Source: an uncultured Lachnospiraceae bacterium
Lineage (GTDB): Bacteria > Bacillota > Clostridia > Lachnospirales > Lachnospiraceae
Reading direction: 5' to 3'
Assembly: GCA_910577785.1 (NCBI GenBank)
Contig: CAJTNT010000022.1
Location: forward strand, 7,292 to 71,291
Length of the DNA: 64,000 nt
The notes under the pieces were generated by a model. That model worked only from the letters and a program-made list of their open reading frames with translations, did not search any database and had not been told where the DNA came from. Both the position numbers and the translations under genes were made by a program. Shown here one piece after another: positions 42,349 through 50,306 of the stretch (positions within the stretch are counted from its first letter, which is position 1; each line of letters opens with the position of its first letter).

Positions 42349-42374
42349 ATACAACAATATTATAGCATTTGTTG
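42349..42374 (+). repeat. Right 26-bp inverted site
   Basis: Partner of 41367-41392. Here the dyad is longer: GGATACAACAA (42347-42357) is the exact complement of TTGTTGTATCC (42369-42379) around an 11-base centre, consistent with two recombinase monomers binding. Confidence 0.92.
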
Positions 42375-42426
42375 TATCCTATTCTGTTGTCTCATTTCAC
42401 TTGAATTATACATGTATCCCATTCTT

Positions 42427-42562
42427 TTACAATATTTACCTTCTAAAAAATGTTGCATAGTTCTCTGAGGTCTAGGCATTGCACGGTTCTCTGAAGCTAA
42501 GGCATTACATTATTAATGATCCAAGGCTCTGCACATTTTCCCACGGTGCGGCGTATTGCTCC
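42427..42562. repeat. Dispersed repeat, second copy (first at 19381-19453)
   Basis: TTACAATATTTACCTT (42427-42442) and ATGATCCAAGGCTCTGC (from 42517) with about 30 further related bases recur in the same order at 19381-19396 and 19407-19453, where the 70-base middle is missing. Probably an old mobile-element remnant. Confidence 0.65.
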
Positions 42563-42596
42563 AAGTCACTGCATATCCATCTCACTTACTGAAAGA

Positions 42597-42668
42597 GCCA
42601 TAAAAAACGGGACAAGTACCTGGATTCGATACTTGCCCCATTCATAAATTGCCTGTGCTTTTTATGGC
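42597..42668. other. Two-tier hairpin, unassigned structured element
   Basis: GCCATAAAAA (42597-42606) pairs with TTTTTATGGC (42659-42668). Inside, GGGACAAGTA (42609-42618) pairs with TACTTGCCCC (42630-42639) with one mismatch. It may be a bidirectional terminator for the adjacent DUF3800 remnant or a small mobile-element end. Confidence 0.6.
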
Positions 42669-42734
42669 AAATATATGACATGCATATTTTGCAGTCTTCT
42701 TATCTCTTCTCTCATTATTCTAGTTGAACCTCCT

Positions 42735-43044
42735 TCATCTTTCTAAAAAATAGAAGTATATTCTCTCAATTTCATCGGGATTGATAATATCTCTTTGAAT
42801 GAAGTCTTCAAATGCCCTTTTCACAGCAATCTTATAGGCATAATCTAGATATCTTTGCTTATCTTTTTTACTCAGGTAAATTCTGTCGAGTACATTTTTC
42901 TCTCTTATTATAACGCCAAACTTATGACAGCCATTTAGCGACCTTATCTTCTGTTCCCAGAAGAATAAGTCCTCCAAAAACAAAGCAGTCATTATGTTCT
43001 TTGTCAAAAACACCCGACTCGTCTGAATAAACGTAAATATTCAT
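42735..43044 (-). pseudogene. DUF3800 gene, decayed by internal deletion/frameshift and truncation
   Basis: The ATG at 43044 (AGGA seven bases before) opens MNIYVYSDESGVFDKEHN and CFVFGGLILLG, the diagnostic N-terminus of DUF3800 with its YSDESG motif. That frame ends at a TAA after about 40 codons. The next part continues in another frame as RSLNGCHKFGVIIREKNVLD and KKDKQRYLDYAYKIAVKRAF, then stops at IYFYFLER, where intact relatives continue with a VDEH-type motif. About 40 residues between the two parts and the C-terminal third are missing. DUF3800 proteins are RNase-H-fold-like and often associated with structured RNAs. Confidence 0.82.
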
Positions 43045-43070
43045 AAGCAATCCTCATCTTAATATAAAGT

Positions 43071-43167
43071 AAAAAAGCCACCTGAGCGGTGGCCTCATGA
43101 TCGGCGATATTACATATCGCTTAAACGCTAATTCGATGTCATGAGTATACAGCGTATTTCTACCTGC
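43071..43167 (-). ncRNA. Structured small RNA upstream of the DUF3800 gene, predicted pseudoknot
   Basis: On the minus strand, 5' to 3': ACGCT (43155-43151) can pair with AGCGT (43129-43125); CTCATGA (43145-43139), between them, pairs with TCATGAG (43100-43094) beyond, so the two helices interlock as a pseudoknot. A nested hairpin GCGATAT-GTA-ATATCGC (43120-43104) and a final GCCACC-GCTCA-GGTGGC stem plus six T form the end. It has its own promoter. DUF3800 RNA motifs upstream of DUF3800 genes have been described by comparative genomics; membership of a given class was not testable here. Confidence 0.72.
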
Positions 43168-43173
43168 AAATAT

Positions 43174-43202
43174 ATTATATGCCATGGATGGCAAAAGTAC
43201 AA
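43174..43202 (-). promoter_or_regulatory. Promoter of the DUF3800-associated RNA
   Basis: TTGTAC (43202-43197), 17-base spacer, TATAAT (43179-43174) on the minus strand. Transcription would start near 43167. Confidence 0.75.
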
Positions 43203-43241
43203 CAATAAAATTATGATTTTTTGTGACATTTAGCAAAGTGA

Positions 43242-43270
43242 AAAAACTCCCAATGACATTGGGAGTTTTT
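43242..43270. terminator. alaS terminator
   Basis: AAAAACTCCCAAT (43242-43254), loop GAC, ATTGGGAGTTTTT (43258-43270): a perfect 13-bp stem ending in a T-run on either strand. It isolates alaS from the RNA gene. Confidence 0.92.
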
Positions 43271-43323
43271 CCACATCGCACCCATAGATTTACAGCAGCT
43301 GCCCGTTCAGCACATCTATGGGT

Positions 43324-45978
43324 TTACAGCAGCTGCCCTTCCAGCGCAGCCTTCGCCTCGGCAATTGCGTCTGGGATCCCGGCAGGGTTCTTGCCGCCAG
43401 CCTGCGCCATGTTCGGACGGCCGCCTCCGCCGCCGCCTACTTTGCCGGCAATCGCCTTGATCAAGTTCCCGGCATGGGCGCCCTTGCCCATCGCTTCCTG
43501 GGTAGCCATCGCAATCAGGTTTACCTTGCCGTCTTTCTCAGAGGCGAGCACGACCACGCCTTCGCCTAACTTCTCCTTCAGCTGGTCGCCCAAGTCACGC
43601 AGGCCGTTCATATCCACACCGGCCACGCTGGCGGCCAAAAGCTTCACGCCCTTGACTTCCGTCACCTGATCCATCACGTCTCCCAGGGCGTCCTGGGCTG
43701 CCTTGCTCTTTAAGGACTCATTCTCGCCCTGCAGCGCCTTCATGTCCGCCATCAGATGCTCCAGCTTCTCCACCAGCCCAGCCGGATTCGTCTTCACAAT
43801 CTTGGCCGCTGCATGCAGCGTCTCTTCCAGCCTGTCATAATAGGCAAACACAGCCTCAGAGGTCAGCGCCTCAATCCTGCGCACCCCTGCGGCCACGCCG
43901 GACTCGGAGATAATCTTAAAGGCGCTGATGCTGCTGGTATTCTCCACATGGGTACCGCCGCACAGCTCAACGGAAAAATCGCCCATTTTTACCACGCGTA
44001 CGGATTCGCCGTATTTCTCCCCGAACAGCGCCATTGCCCCGGTTTTCTTGGCTTCTTCCAGGCTCATGACCTCTGTCACAACTGGCAGGGATGAGGCAAT
44101 CTTGTCATTGACAATCGCCTCTACATGGGCAATCTCTTCCGGAGTCATGGCTGCAAAATGGGAAAAGTCAAAGCGCAGCCTGTCCGCATTCACATCGGAG
44201 CCGTGCTGCTCCACGTGAGTTCCCAGGACTTCCCGGAGCGCCTTCTGCAGCAAGTGGGTGGCGCTGTGGTTGCGCCCGATCAGCGCGCGCTTCTTGGCGT
44301 CCACCAGAAGCTCCGCCACATCCCCGACCTTGAACATGCCGGACGTCACCGTGCCCACATGGCCGATGCGCCCGCCGCGCAGATGGATGGTATCTTCTAC
44401 CTGAAATTCGCTTTCGCCAACGCGGATGACGCCGGTATCAGCATTCTGCCCGCCCATCGTGGCATAGAAAGGCGTTTCTTTGACAATGATGGTTCCCTTC
44501 TCTCCGTCTGATAGCGCCTCTGTAATCTCCGTTTCTGTGGTCAGCACAGTAATCTCGGACTGGTGGGAGAGGCTGCCATAGCCGACAAATTCGGATGTGA
44601 CCGATGGGTCAATCTCATCGTATACCGTGGCGTCCGCGCCCATGTAATTCGTTTCTTTCCTGGCGTTGCGCGCTTTCTGGCGCTGCTCCTCCATGCATTT
44701 CCCAAAGCCCTCTTCATCAATGGAAAATCCCTTTTCCTCCAGAATTTCCTGCGTCAGGTCGAGCGGGAAGCCGTAGGTGTCGTAGAGCTTGAACGCATTC
44801 TCGCCTGACAGCACCTTTGTCCCAGCCCCTGCCATCTCTTCCTGCATTTCCGCCAGGATCGTCAGCCCCTGGTCGATGGTCTTGTCGAATTTTTCTTCCT
44901 CCTGGGTCAGTACCTTGAAGATAAATTCTTTCTTCTCCTCCAGTTCCGGATAGCCATCCTTGCTCTCAGCAATCACGGTTGCGCTCAAGGTAGCCAGGAA
45001 CCTGCCCTGAATCCCCAGGAGCCTGCCATGACGGGCGGCGCGGCGGATTAAGCGCCGCAGCACATAGCCGCGCCCTTCGTTGCTGGGCATGATGCCATCG
45101 GAAATCATAAAGGTAGCGGAACGCATATGGTCTGTAATCAGGCGGATGGACACATCATCCAAATCATCAGTCTGGTATGTCTTGCCAGATACCTCGCAGA
45201 CCTTGTCGCGGATGGCCTTCATGGTGTCAATGTCGAACACGGAATTGACGTCCTGCACCACCACGGCCAGGCGCTCTAAGCCCATGCCAGTATCAATGTT
45301 CTTGGTGGCCAGCTCCTCGTAATTGCCATGGCCGTCCCCGTCAAACTGGGTGAAGACATTGTTCCATACCTCCATAAAGCGGTCGCAGTCGCAGCCCACC
45401 TTGCAGTCCGGGCTGCCGCAGCCGTAAGCCTCGCCCCTGTCATAGTAGATTTCCGAACAGGGGCCGCAGGGGCCGGCGCCGTGCTCCCAGAAATTGTCGC
45501 ATTTCCCATTTTCATCGCGGTAAAAGCGGGTGATTTTCTCTGCTGGGACGCCGATTTCCTCCGTCCAAATCTGAAAAGCTTCCTCATCCTCCCCATAAAT
45601 GGAAGGGTACAGCCGCTCCGGGTCCATGCCGATCACCTCGGCCAGGAATTCCCAACTCCAGGCAATGGCCTCATGCTTAAAATAATCGCCAAAGGAAAAA
45701 TTCCCCAGCATTTCAAAAAAGGTAAGATGCCGCGCCGTCTTGCCTACATTTTCAATGTCCCCGGTGCGGATGCATTTCTGGCAGGTCGTCACCCGGTTCC
45801 TGGGCGGGATCTCCTGCCCGGTAAAAAAAGGCTTTAAGGGAGCCATCCCCGCATTGATCAGCAGCAGGCTGTTATCATTATGCGGCACCAGGGAAAAACT
45901 CTTCATTGCCAAATGCTCTTTACTCTCAAAAAACTCCAGGTACATCCTGCGCAGTTCATTTACTCCATATTTTCTCAC
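43324..45978 (-). CDS. alaS: Alanyl-tRNA synthetase
   Basis: 884 aa from the GTG at 45978 (MRKYGVNELRRMYLEFFESK), nine bases after GGAGG; upstream in-frame codons are not needed. The class II catalytic domain has MAPLKPFFTGQE and RTGDIENVGKTARHLTFFEM. The editing domain zinc site is NHSATHLLQKALRE (HxxxH) plus CGGTHVENT (CxxxH). A DHHA1 domain with GGGGGGRPNMAQAGG closes it. It charges tRNA-Ala and clears mischarged Ser or Gly. I looked for and did not find a T-box leader in 45979-46123. Confidence 0.97.
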   Translation of the reverse strand: MRKYGVNELRRMYLEFFESKEHLAMKSFSLVPHNDNSLLLINAGMAPLKPFFTGQEIPPRNRVTTCQKCIRTGDIENVGKTARHLTFFEMLGNFSFGDYFKHEAIAWSWEFLAEVIGMDPERLYPSIYGEDEEAFQIWTEEIGVPAEKITRFYRDENGKCDNFWEHGAGPCGPCSEIYYDRGEAYGCGSPDCKVGCDCDRFMEVWNNVFTQFDGDGHGNYEELATKNIDTGMGLERLAVVVQDVNSVFDIDTMKAIRDKVCEVSGKTYQTDDLDDVSIRLITDHMRSATFMISDGIMPSNEGRGYVLRRLIRRAARHGRLLGIQGRFLATLSATVIAESKDGYPELEEKKEFIFKVLTQEEEKFDKTIDQGLTILAEMQEEMAGAGTKVLSGENAFKLYDTYGFPLDLTQEILEEKGFSIDEEGFGKCMEEQRQKARNARKETNYMGADATVYDEIDPSVTSEFVGYGSLSHQSEITVLTTETEITEALSDGEKGTIIVKETPFYATMGGQNADTGVIRVGESEFQVEDTIHLRGGRIGHVGTVTSGMFKVGDVAELLVDAKKRALIGRNHSATHLLQKALREVLGTHVEQHGSDVNADRLRFDFSHFAAMTPEEIAHVEAIVNDKIASSLPVVTEVMSLEEAKKTGAMALFGEKYGESVRVVKMGDFSVELCGGTHVENTSSISAFKIISESGVAAGVRRIEALTSEAVFAYYDRLEETLHAAAKIVKTNPAGLVEKLEHLMADMKALQGENESLKSKAAQDALGDVMDQVTEVKGVKLLAASVAGVDMNGLRDLGDQLKEKLGEGVVVLASEKDGKVNLIAMATQEAMGKGAHAGNLIKAIAGKVGGGGGGRPNMAQAGGKNPAGIPDAIAEAKAALEGQLL

Positions 45979-46123
45979 AACAACTTTCCTCCGAATGTCT
46001 GTCATAAATTTGCTGCAGCCCGGGCCCTGCCCAAACTGCAGCATTTTGAATGTGCTGGTATCACCAAATTTAAGTATCTTTCTGCTTTGGTGAGAATACT
46101 TTTAAACCGAGTGATACCCATTA

Positions 46124-46252
46124 TTATTCTGCCGGTGTATTGGCGTCTTTTCTGTCACGCAATTTTTTGCCGATGAAAAGTCCGCATCCAGCCACCGCCA
46201 CCATTATAATAAACTTCACTGCATACTGTGCAAAGCTTGCCAAAAAAGCCAT
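46124..46252 (-). CDS. 42-aa single-pass membrane protein
   Basis: ATG at 46252 behind AAGGAGGTGCTTTC, stop TAA at 46124. The product has one hydrophobic segment (about residues 10-27, FIIMVAVAGCGLFIG) followed by a basic tail (KKLRDRKD) and a short acidic end. The strong ribosome binding site, membrane topology and position between lepB and alaS make a real gene likely. Function unknown; similar tiny membrane proteins often modulate a larger partner. Confidence 0.75.
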   Translation of the reverse strand: MAFLASFAQYAVKFIIMVAVAGCGLFIGKKLRDRKDANTPAE

Positions 46253-46314
46253 GAAAGCACCTCCTTATCCTTTCTTTATCATATCATAGGATCCCCTGTT
46301 TTTCAAGTATGGCC

Positions 46315-47319
46315 TTACTTTAAAATACGCGGATGCGGATAATAGCTGAAGGCCGCCTTGCCGATAATGGCATCCTTCTCCACAAACTGGTTCTCCCAGA
46401 ACCGGGAATCCCAGGAATCGTTGCGGTTGTCACCCATCATAAAATAACAGCCTTCCGGCACTTGGAAGGGGCCGAAATCTTCCTCAAATATCTCGCTGGT
46501 GTAATCTTGGCTGAGAGGGGAGCCATTGATGTAGATTACGCCGTCAATGCCCTCTATCGTCTCCCCAGGCAGCCCCATAATGCGCTTTAAGTAGAGAGTC
46601 TCTCCGTCATCCGGATAAATAAAGGTCACAATATCTCCCCGCTGTGGCTCCCCAAAAGCGTATGCCAGGCGGTTGACGATAATCCTGTCCCCAGCCATTA
46701 CCGTGGTCTCCATAGAGCCGGAGGGCACCTGGGCATTGGCAATAATATATTTACTCAGAAAGAAGCCGATCAGCAGCGCTACTACAACGGTAATCACATT
46801 GCTGCGCAGTTCTTTTAGGAATGTTTTTTTCTTACTTTTCTTTTTCGCGCCTTCCTCGGATTCTTCCCACTCTTCCCCGCCTTCTTTGGATTTTTCCCGT
46901 TCTTCCTTGCTGCCTTCTTCGGATTCTTCCCGTTCTTCCTCGCCTTCTTCGGATTCTTCCCGTTCTTCCTCGCCTGCTTCAGATTCTTCTTGTTCTTCCT
47001 CGCCTTCTTCGGATTCTTCCCGCCCTTCTTGCGCTTCTCTGTTGCCCTTCTGTTCTTCTTGCGCTTCTCCGCTGCCCTTCTGTTCTTCTTGCGCTTCTCT
47101 GCTGCCTTCCTCTAATCCTTCTTCTGCCCAATCCCCTATCTCTGTGTCTGCCGCTTCCTCGGCCCATCCCTCTAAATCTGCATATTCTTCCCCTTTTGCC
47201 CATGCCTCTGCTTCTGCTGCCCTCTCTGCCACAGAGTCCTCGTTCTGGGGCTCCCCATCCCCTTCTAACCTGTCCCCTCCGTCTGCCGCTTCCCCCTGTT
47301 CTTTATTCCATTCTTCCAT
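46315..47319 (-). CDS. lepB: Signal peptidase I with long Glu-rich repeat extension
   Basis: 334 aa. The catalytic part begins only at about residue 165: one membrane helix (VITVVVALLIGFFLSKYII), the Ser nucleophile in PSGSMETT, the general-base Lys in LYLKRIMGLPGE, and box E MGDNRNDSWDSRFW. It cleaves signal peptides outside the membrane. Residues 1-165 are cytoplasmic, extremely acidic and repetitive (REESEEGEEE-like units), unlike normal enzymes of about 180 aa. The gene follows holA by nine bases. A start inside the repeat could also yield a shorter form, but no good internal ribosome binding site is seen. Confidence 0.92.
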   Translation of the reverse strand: MEEWNKEQGEAADGGDRLEGDGEPQNEDSVAERAAEAEAWAKGEEYADLEGWAEEAADTEIGDWAEEGLEEGSREAQEEQKGSGEAQEEQKGNREAQEGREESEEGEEEQEESEAGEEEREESEEGEEEREESEEGSKEEREKSKEGGEEWEESEEGAKKKSKKKTFLKELRSNVITVVVALLIGFFLSKYIIANAQVPSGSMETTVMAGDRIIVNRLAYAFGEPQRGDIVTFIYPDDGETLYLKRIMGLPGETIEGIDGVIYINGSPLSQDYTSEIFEEDFGPFQVPEGCYFMMGDNRNDSWDSRFWENQFVEKDAIIGKAAFSYYPHPRILK

Positions 47320-47328
47320 AATATACTC

Positions 47329-48324
47329 TTACACCACTCTTTCTTTGCTATATTTCACGATCAGCAATTCCACTGCCATCCGGTCATTCAGACGCCCGGT
47401 CTTAATATCCTCTTCTGCCTGCACACAGTCCGCCACTGCCCCTTTTAGCTGCTCCAGGGGAATCCTGCCTGCCTGGGCCAGGTTCCTGCGCACTGCAAAC
47501 TCTGGTATTCCTGCCTTTGCGGCAATGAATTTGGAATCATATCCCTGCCTTCTCAGTTCCTTTACCTGCTGTAAGATATGGAACTGCCTTGCAATCAGGA
47601 ACAGAATACGCATGGGCGGCTCCTTTAGTGCAAGCAGGTCATAGTAAAGCTGCAGCGCCTGTTGCTGCTTGTTCTCCACGATATGGTTGACCATCTCAAA
47701 AATCTTCCCCGTGGTCTGGGATACGCAGACAGCCTCCACGTCCTCGGCTGTGATGACGTCCCTTCCCATTGTGTAGCAGGCCAGCTTCTCCAGCTCCCTG
47801 TCAATATGGCTCATATCATTCTCGGCCTTCTCTAAGAAAAGCTCCATGACCGACTGGGTAATCTTTTTATTCTCTTTCTTCAGCCGCAGCAGGATCCACT
47901 GCACCAAAAGTTTCTCATTCTGCCTGGGAAATTCCACTGCCTTCCCCGATTTCTTGACAGCCTTGTACATCTTGCTGCGCTTATCCACCTCTTCTTCCAC
48001 AAAGACAAGGCAGGCCGTGGGCGCAATTTCCTTGATATATTCTGCCAGCTCCTCGCAGGGCTGCTTGAGCTTAAAGATCCCGCTGTTTTCAATTAAAATC
48101 AGCCTGTGTTCTGCAAAAAAAGGAAGCGTCTCCGCCAGGTCTATGATTTCCCCAGGGTTGATATTCTTCCCTTCATAATAGGCAGCATTCATCGTGTCCC
48201 CCTCCCGGGACAGCGCCTGCTGCAGCTTCTTCTTATACTGGTTCTTCAAATAGGCCTCTTCCCCATATAATAAATAGACGGGCTGGAAGCTCCCGGCCTT
48301 GATATCTGCATCAATTGTCTTCAT
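47329..48324 (-). CDS. holA: DNA polymerase III delta subunit (clamp loader)
   Basis: 331 aa from the ATG at 48324 (MKTIDADIKAGSFQPVYLLYG) behind GGGAAAGGGGGG. Typical features are YLLYGEEAYLKNQYKKKL at the N-terminus, DLAETLPFFAEHRLILIEN, and QWILLRLKKENKKI in the middle domain. It opens the beta clamp within the clamp-loader complex. Family-normal length. Confidence 0.92.
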   Translation of the reverse strand: MKTIDADIKAGSFQPVYLLYGEEAYLKNQYKKKLQQALSREGDTMNAAYYEGKNINPGEIIDLAETLPFFAEHRLILIENSGIFKLKQPCEELAEYIKEIAPTACLVFVEEEVDKRSKMYKAVKKSGKAVEFPRQNEKLLVQWILLRLKKENKKITQSVMELFLEKAENDMSHIDRELEKLACYTMGRDVITAEDVEAVCVSQTTGKIFEMVNHIVENKQQQALQLYYDLLALKEPPMRILFLIARQFHILQQVKELRRQGYDSKFIAAKAGIPEFAVRRNLAQAGRIPLEQLKGAVADCVQAEEDIKTGRLNDRMAVELLIVKYSKERVV

Positions 48325-48391
48325 AAGCCCCCCTTTCCCAGCCGTTCTTTTCATTATACTACTTAAAGAAAAGGTCTACAAGATACAAATT

Positions 48392-48436
48392 GAAAAAAAT
48401 GGCTGCCGCACTCAAATTATAATTCGTACGGCAGCC
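48392..48436 (-). terminator. Terminator downstream of the GNAT gene
   Basis: GGCTGCCG (48401-48408) pairs with CGGCAGCC (48429-48436), with AATTATAATT in the loop and ATTTTTTTC after it on the minus strand. Confidence 0.75.
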
Positions 48437-48499
48437 CTGTGACATTAGGATACTTGTAGTAAAATTTCGTTACCATTCACACTTATGCAGTTCGTATTT

Positions 48500-49321
48500 T
48501 TATATCTTGGTATCTTGCGCCGCCTGTGCCAGCTTCTGTGCGATACCCTGCTTACGGAAAATGGGCTCGACGTAGGAAATAGCGCCATTTCCCTTACAGA
48601 AAACGGACTCCCCATGGACGCCATGAAATGTGTACATCCCTACCGCGCGGTAACCGCGCTTGGCTATCAAAAACGTGATTTTGCCGTCCCGGATTGCCTG
48701 CTGGAGGCGCTGCTGCTGTTCTTCTTCCAGCGGCTGCCGGCCAAGCTCCAGCAGATATCCGTTGATCAGCTTTTTCAGCTGCCACTCATCTGGGTCGTTA
48801 AGGGCTTCGACCGTGATGGGGATATCCTCTTTGGGGGGCAGGGCCAGCAGCGGCTCACCCCATTCATCCGCGCCGTTTTTGATAAATCCGACATTTTCCC
48901 AGAAGCGGAGACGGCGGTTATCGCCCCCATAGTTCAGTTCTGCATAGAGCGCGCCATTCTCTGCCGCCCAATCCAGCAGCGCCCTGACGCATTCCTTTCC
49001 TGTCCCGCTGCCCCGGAACTCTGGATAGACGCAAAATTCCAGGATGAAGCACTTGCCGTCCTCTGTGGTATAAATAACGGGCATGGCAAAGCCAATCTCC
49101 TGTCCGTCCCGATGGAAGAACAGGTAATGGCAGCGATCCTGCGGCCGCTCATGGAGTTTCTGTATATTCTCCCGGTATTCTGTGCCGTCCAAAAAGTATT
49201 CCCTGTCCTCATCCTCTGGATCCGGAAGGATGTCCCGCTCGAAATATGCGCGGAGCTGTTCCCAAAAAATGGCTACATCCGATTCTGCAATTGCTTCATA
49301 AACGTTAATCTGGTTTTCCAT
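48500..49321 (-). CDS. GNAT acetyltransferase with truncated second domain
   Basis: 273 aa. The first GNAT domain (residues 1-145) shows FILEFCVYPEFRGSGTGKEC, the acetyl-CoA loop. A second one begins near residue 200 (FLIAKRGYRAVGMYTF, EPIFRKQGIAQKLAQAAQD) but stops right after its acetyl-CoA loop at QDTKI, where a normal domain needs about 40 more residues. The gene therefore looks 3'-truncated, or the second half is vestigial. Substrate unknown. AAAGGA lies 11-12 bases before the ATG. Confidence 0.82.
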   Translation of the reverse strand: MENQINVYEAIAESDVAIFWEQLRAYFERDILPDPEDEDREYFLDGTEYRENIQKLHERPQDRCHYLFFHRDGQEIGFAMPVIYTTEDGKCFILEFCVYPEFRGSGTGKECVRALLDWAAENGALYAELNYGGDNRRLRFWENVGFIKNGADEWGEPLLALPPKEDIPITVEALNDPDEWQLKKLINGYLLELGRQPLEEEQQQRLQQAIRDGKITFLIAKRGYRAVGMYTFHGVHGESVFCKGNGAISYVEPIFRKQGIAQKLAQAAQDTKI

Positions 49322-49406
49322 TTATTATGAAATCCTTTCCTCATCCTTCCTTGCTACGTTACCCCATCCCATTAATGAATATAAGCCTTCCTGCTTCTGC
49401 ATTGCT

Positions 49407-50306
49407 TCACTCCATCCTTCCATTCCCAGATTTTGGCCTTGCGCCATTCAAAAGCCAGATGGCCGCAATCAGCGCCGCACTGCAGACAGCAAGAGCCGCG
49501 GTGATGGCCAGAAAAGACGGCTGGCCCTGCTCCATCCAGGCAAAAAATTTTGTCTCCACCCGCAGCACCGATATCAGGTTCGCCCCCATATGCGCCAAAA
49601 ATGCGCCGTAGAGATGCCCGCATTTTTCCATCAGCCATGCCAGGAGCAAGCCCAGAAGGCCGGCATACACAAACTGCACCAGATTCCTATGGAGGACGCC
49701 AAAAAGCAGCGCGGAAAGTAGCATGGCCAGGAACCGGCTGACCCTTTCCCTTTTCTTCCCATGCCCTGTCTTCTCCTCATTGTCCAGGATCATCATATCA
49801 CAGAGCCTGCCGTATACGACCCCGCGGTAGAGAAGCTCTTCCAGAAACGGCGTCAGCAGGCAGGCTCCCAAAAGCTCAAACAGGATCCCTCCGGCAAAGA
49901 AATAGCCAGACGTTTCCTGATAGCCCTCTGAGATTTCCTCCAGGGCAGTCAATGCCAGCACATTGTTGAGCGCCGTGCCCATCAGGACACCTGCCAGGAA
50001 CATCAGCAGCCCATTGGCAATCTTTTGCCCATTGCCCTTTTGGGAATACTCCATCTCCATATGCTCCCAGAATACGGTGGGCTGCTTCCTGTCCTTGTTG
50101 TAATAATTGGCAATAAAAGGGATCGTAACTGCCACGGTTGCCGTCTGCAGCGCCATATACTGTTCCTGATAATCTGCGCCCAAGAAAGAAGCCAGCATTG
50201 CAAACAGGGACATCGCCAGGTTCATCGCCACAAAGTAGATGAAAATTGGGTAAATCACATTCCAGGATTTTAAAATCGGGCTGTTTTGCCTATCTCTGAG
50301 ATTCAT
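49407..50306 (-). CDS. CPBP (CAAX-protease-like) intramembrane metalloprotease
   Basis: 299 aa with about eight hydrophobic segments. The ABI family motifs are in order: EELLYRG (EExxxR) near residue 165, FGVLHRN (FxxxH) near 212 and HMGANL (HxxxN) near 255. Relatives cleave peptides within membranes and often provide bacteriocin immunity or maturation. The start overlaps the previous gene by 17 bases, with AGAGGAAATCAAGC upstream, so the two are coupled. Confidence 0.9.
   Translation of the reverse strand: MNLRDRQNSPILKSWNVIYPIFIYFVAMNLAMSLFAMLASFLGADYQEQYMALQTATVAVTIPFIANYYNKDRKQPTVFWEHMEMEYSQKGNGQKIANGLLMFLAGVLMGTALNNVLALTALEEISEGYQETSGYFFAGGILFELLGACLLTPFLEELLYRGVVYGRLCDMMILDNEEKTGHGKKRERVSRFLAMLLSALLFGVLHRNLVQFVYAGLLGLLLAWLMEKCGHLYGAFLAHMGANLISVLRVETKFFAWMEQGQPSFLAITAALAVCSAALIAAIWLLNGARPKSGNGRME

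Noticed and set aside
42597..42668. tRNA gene or tRNA-derived attachment site
   Set aside because: GGATTCGAT recalls a T-arm but no acceptor, D or anticodon arms are present.
45979..46123. T-box riboswitch before alaS
   Set aside because: No GGTGG...ACCGCG-type antiterminator motif found and the gap is short.
46673..47644. Plus-strand Ser-rich open frame of 323 codons
   Set aside because: Antisense reading of the Glu-rich lepB repeats; low complexity, crosses into holA.
48485..49330. Plus-strand open frame of 281 codons
   Set aside because: Exactly antisense to the GNAT gene, no ribosome binding site and no family resemblance.
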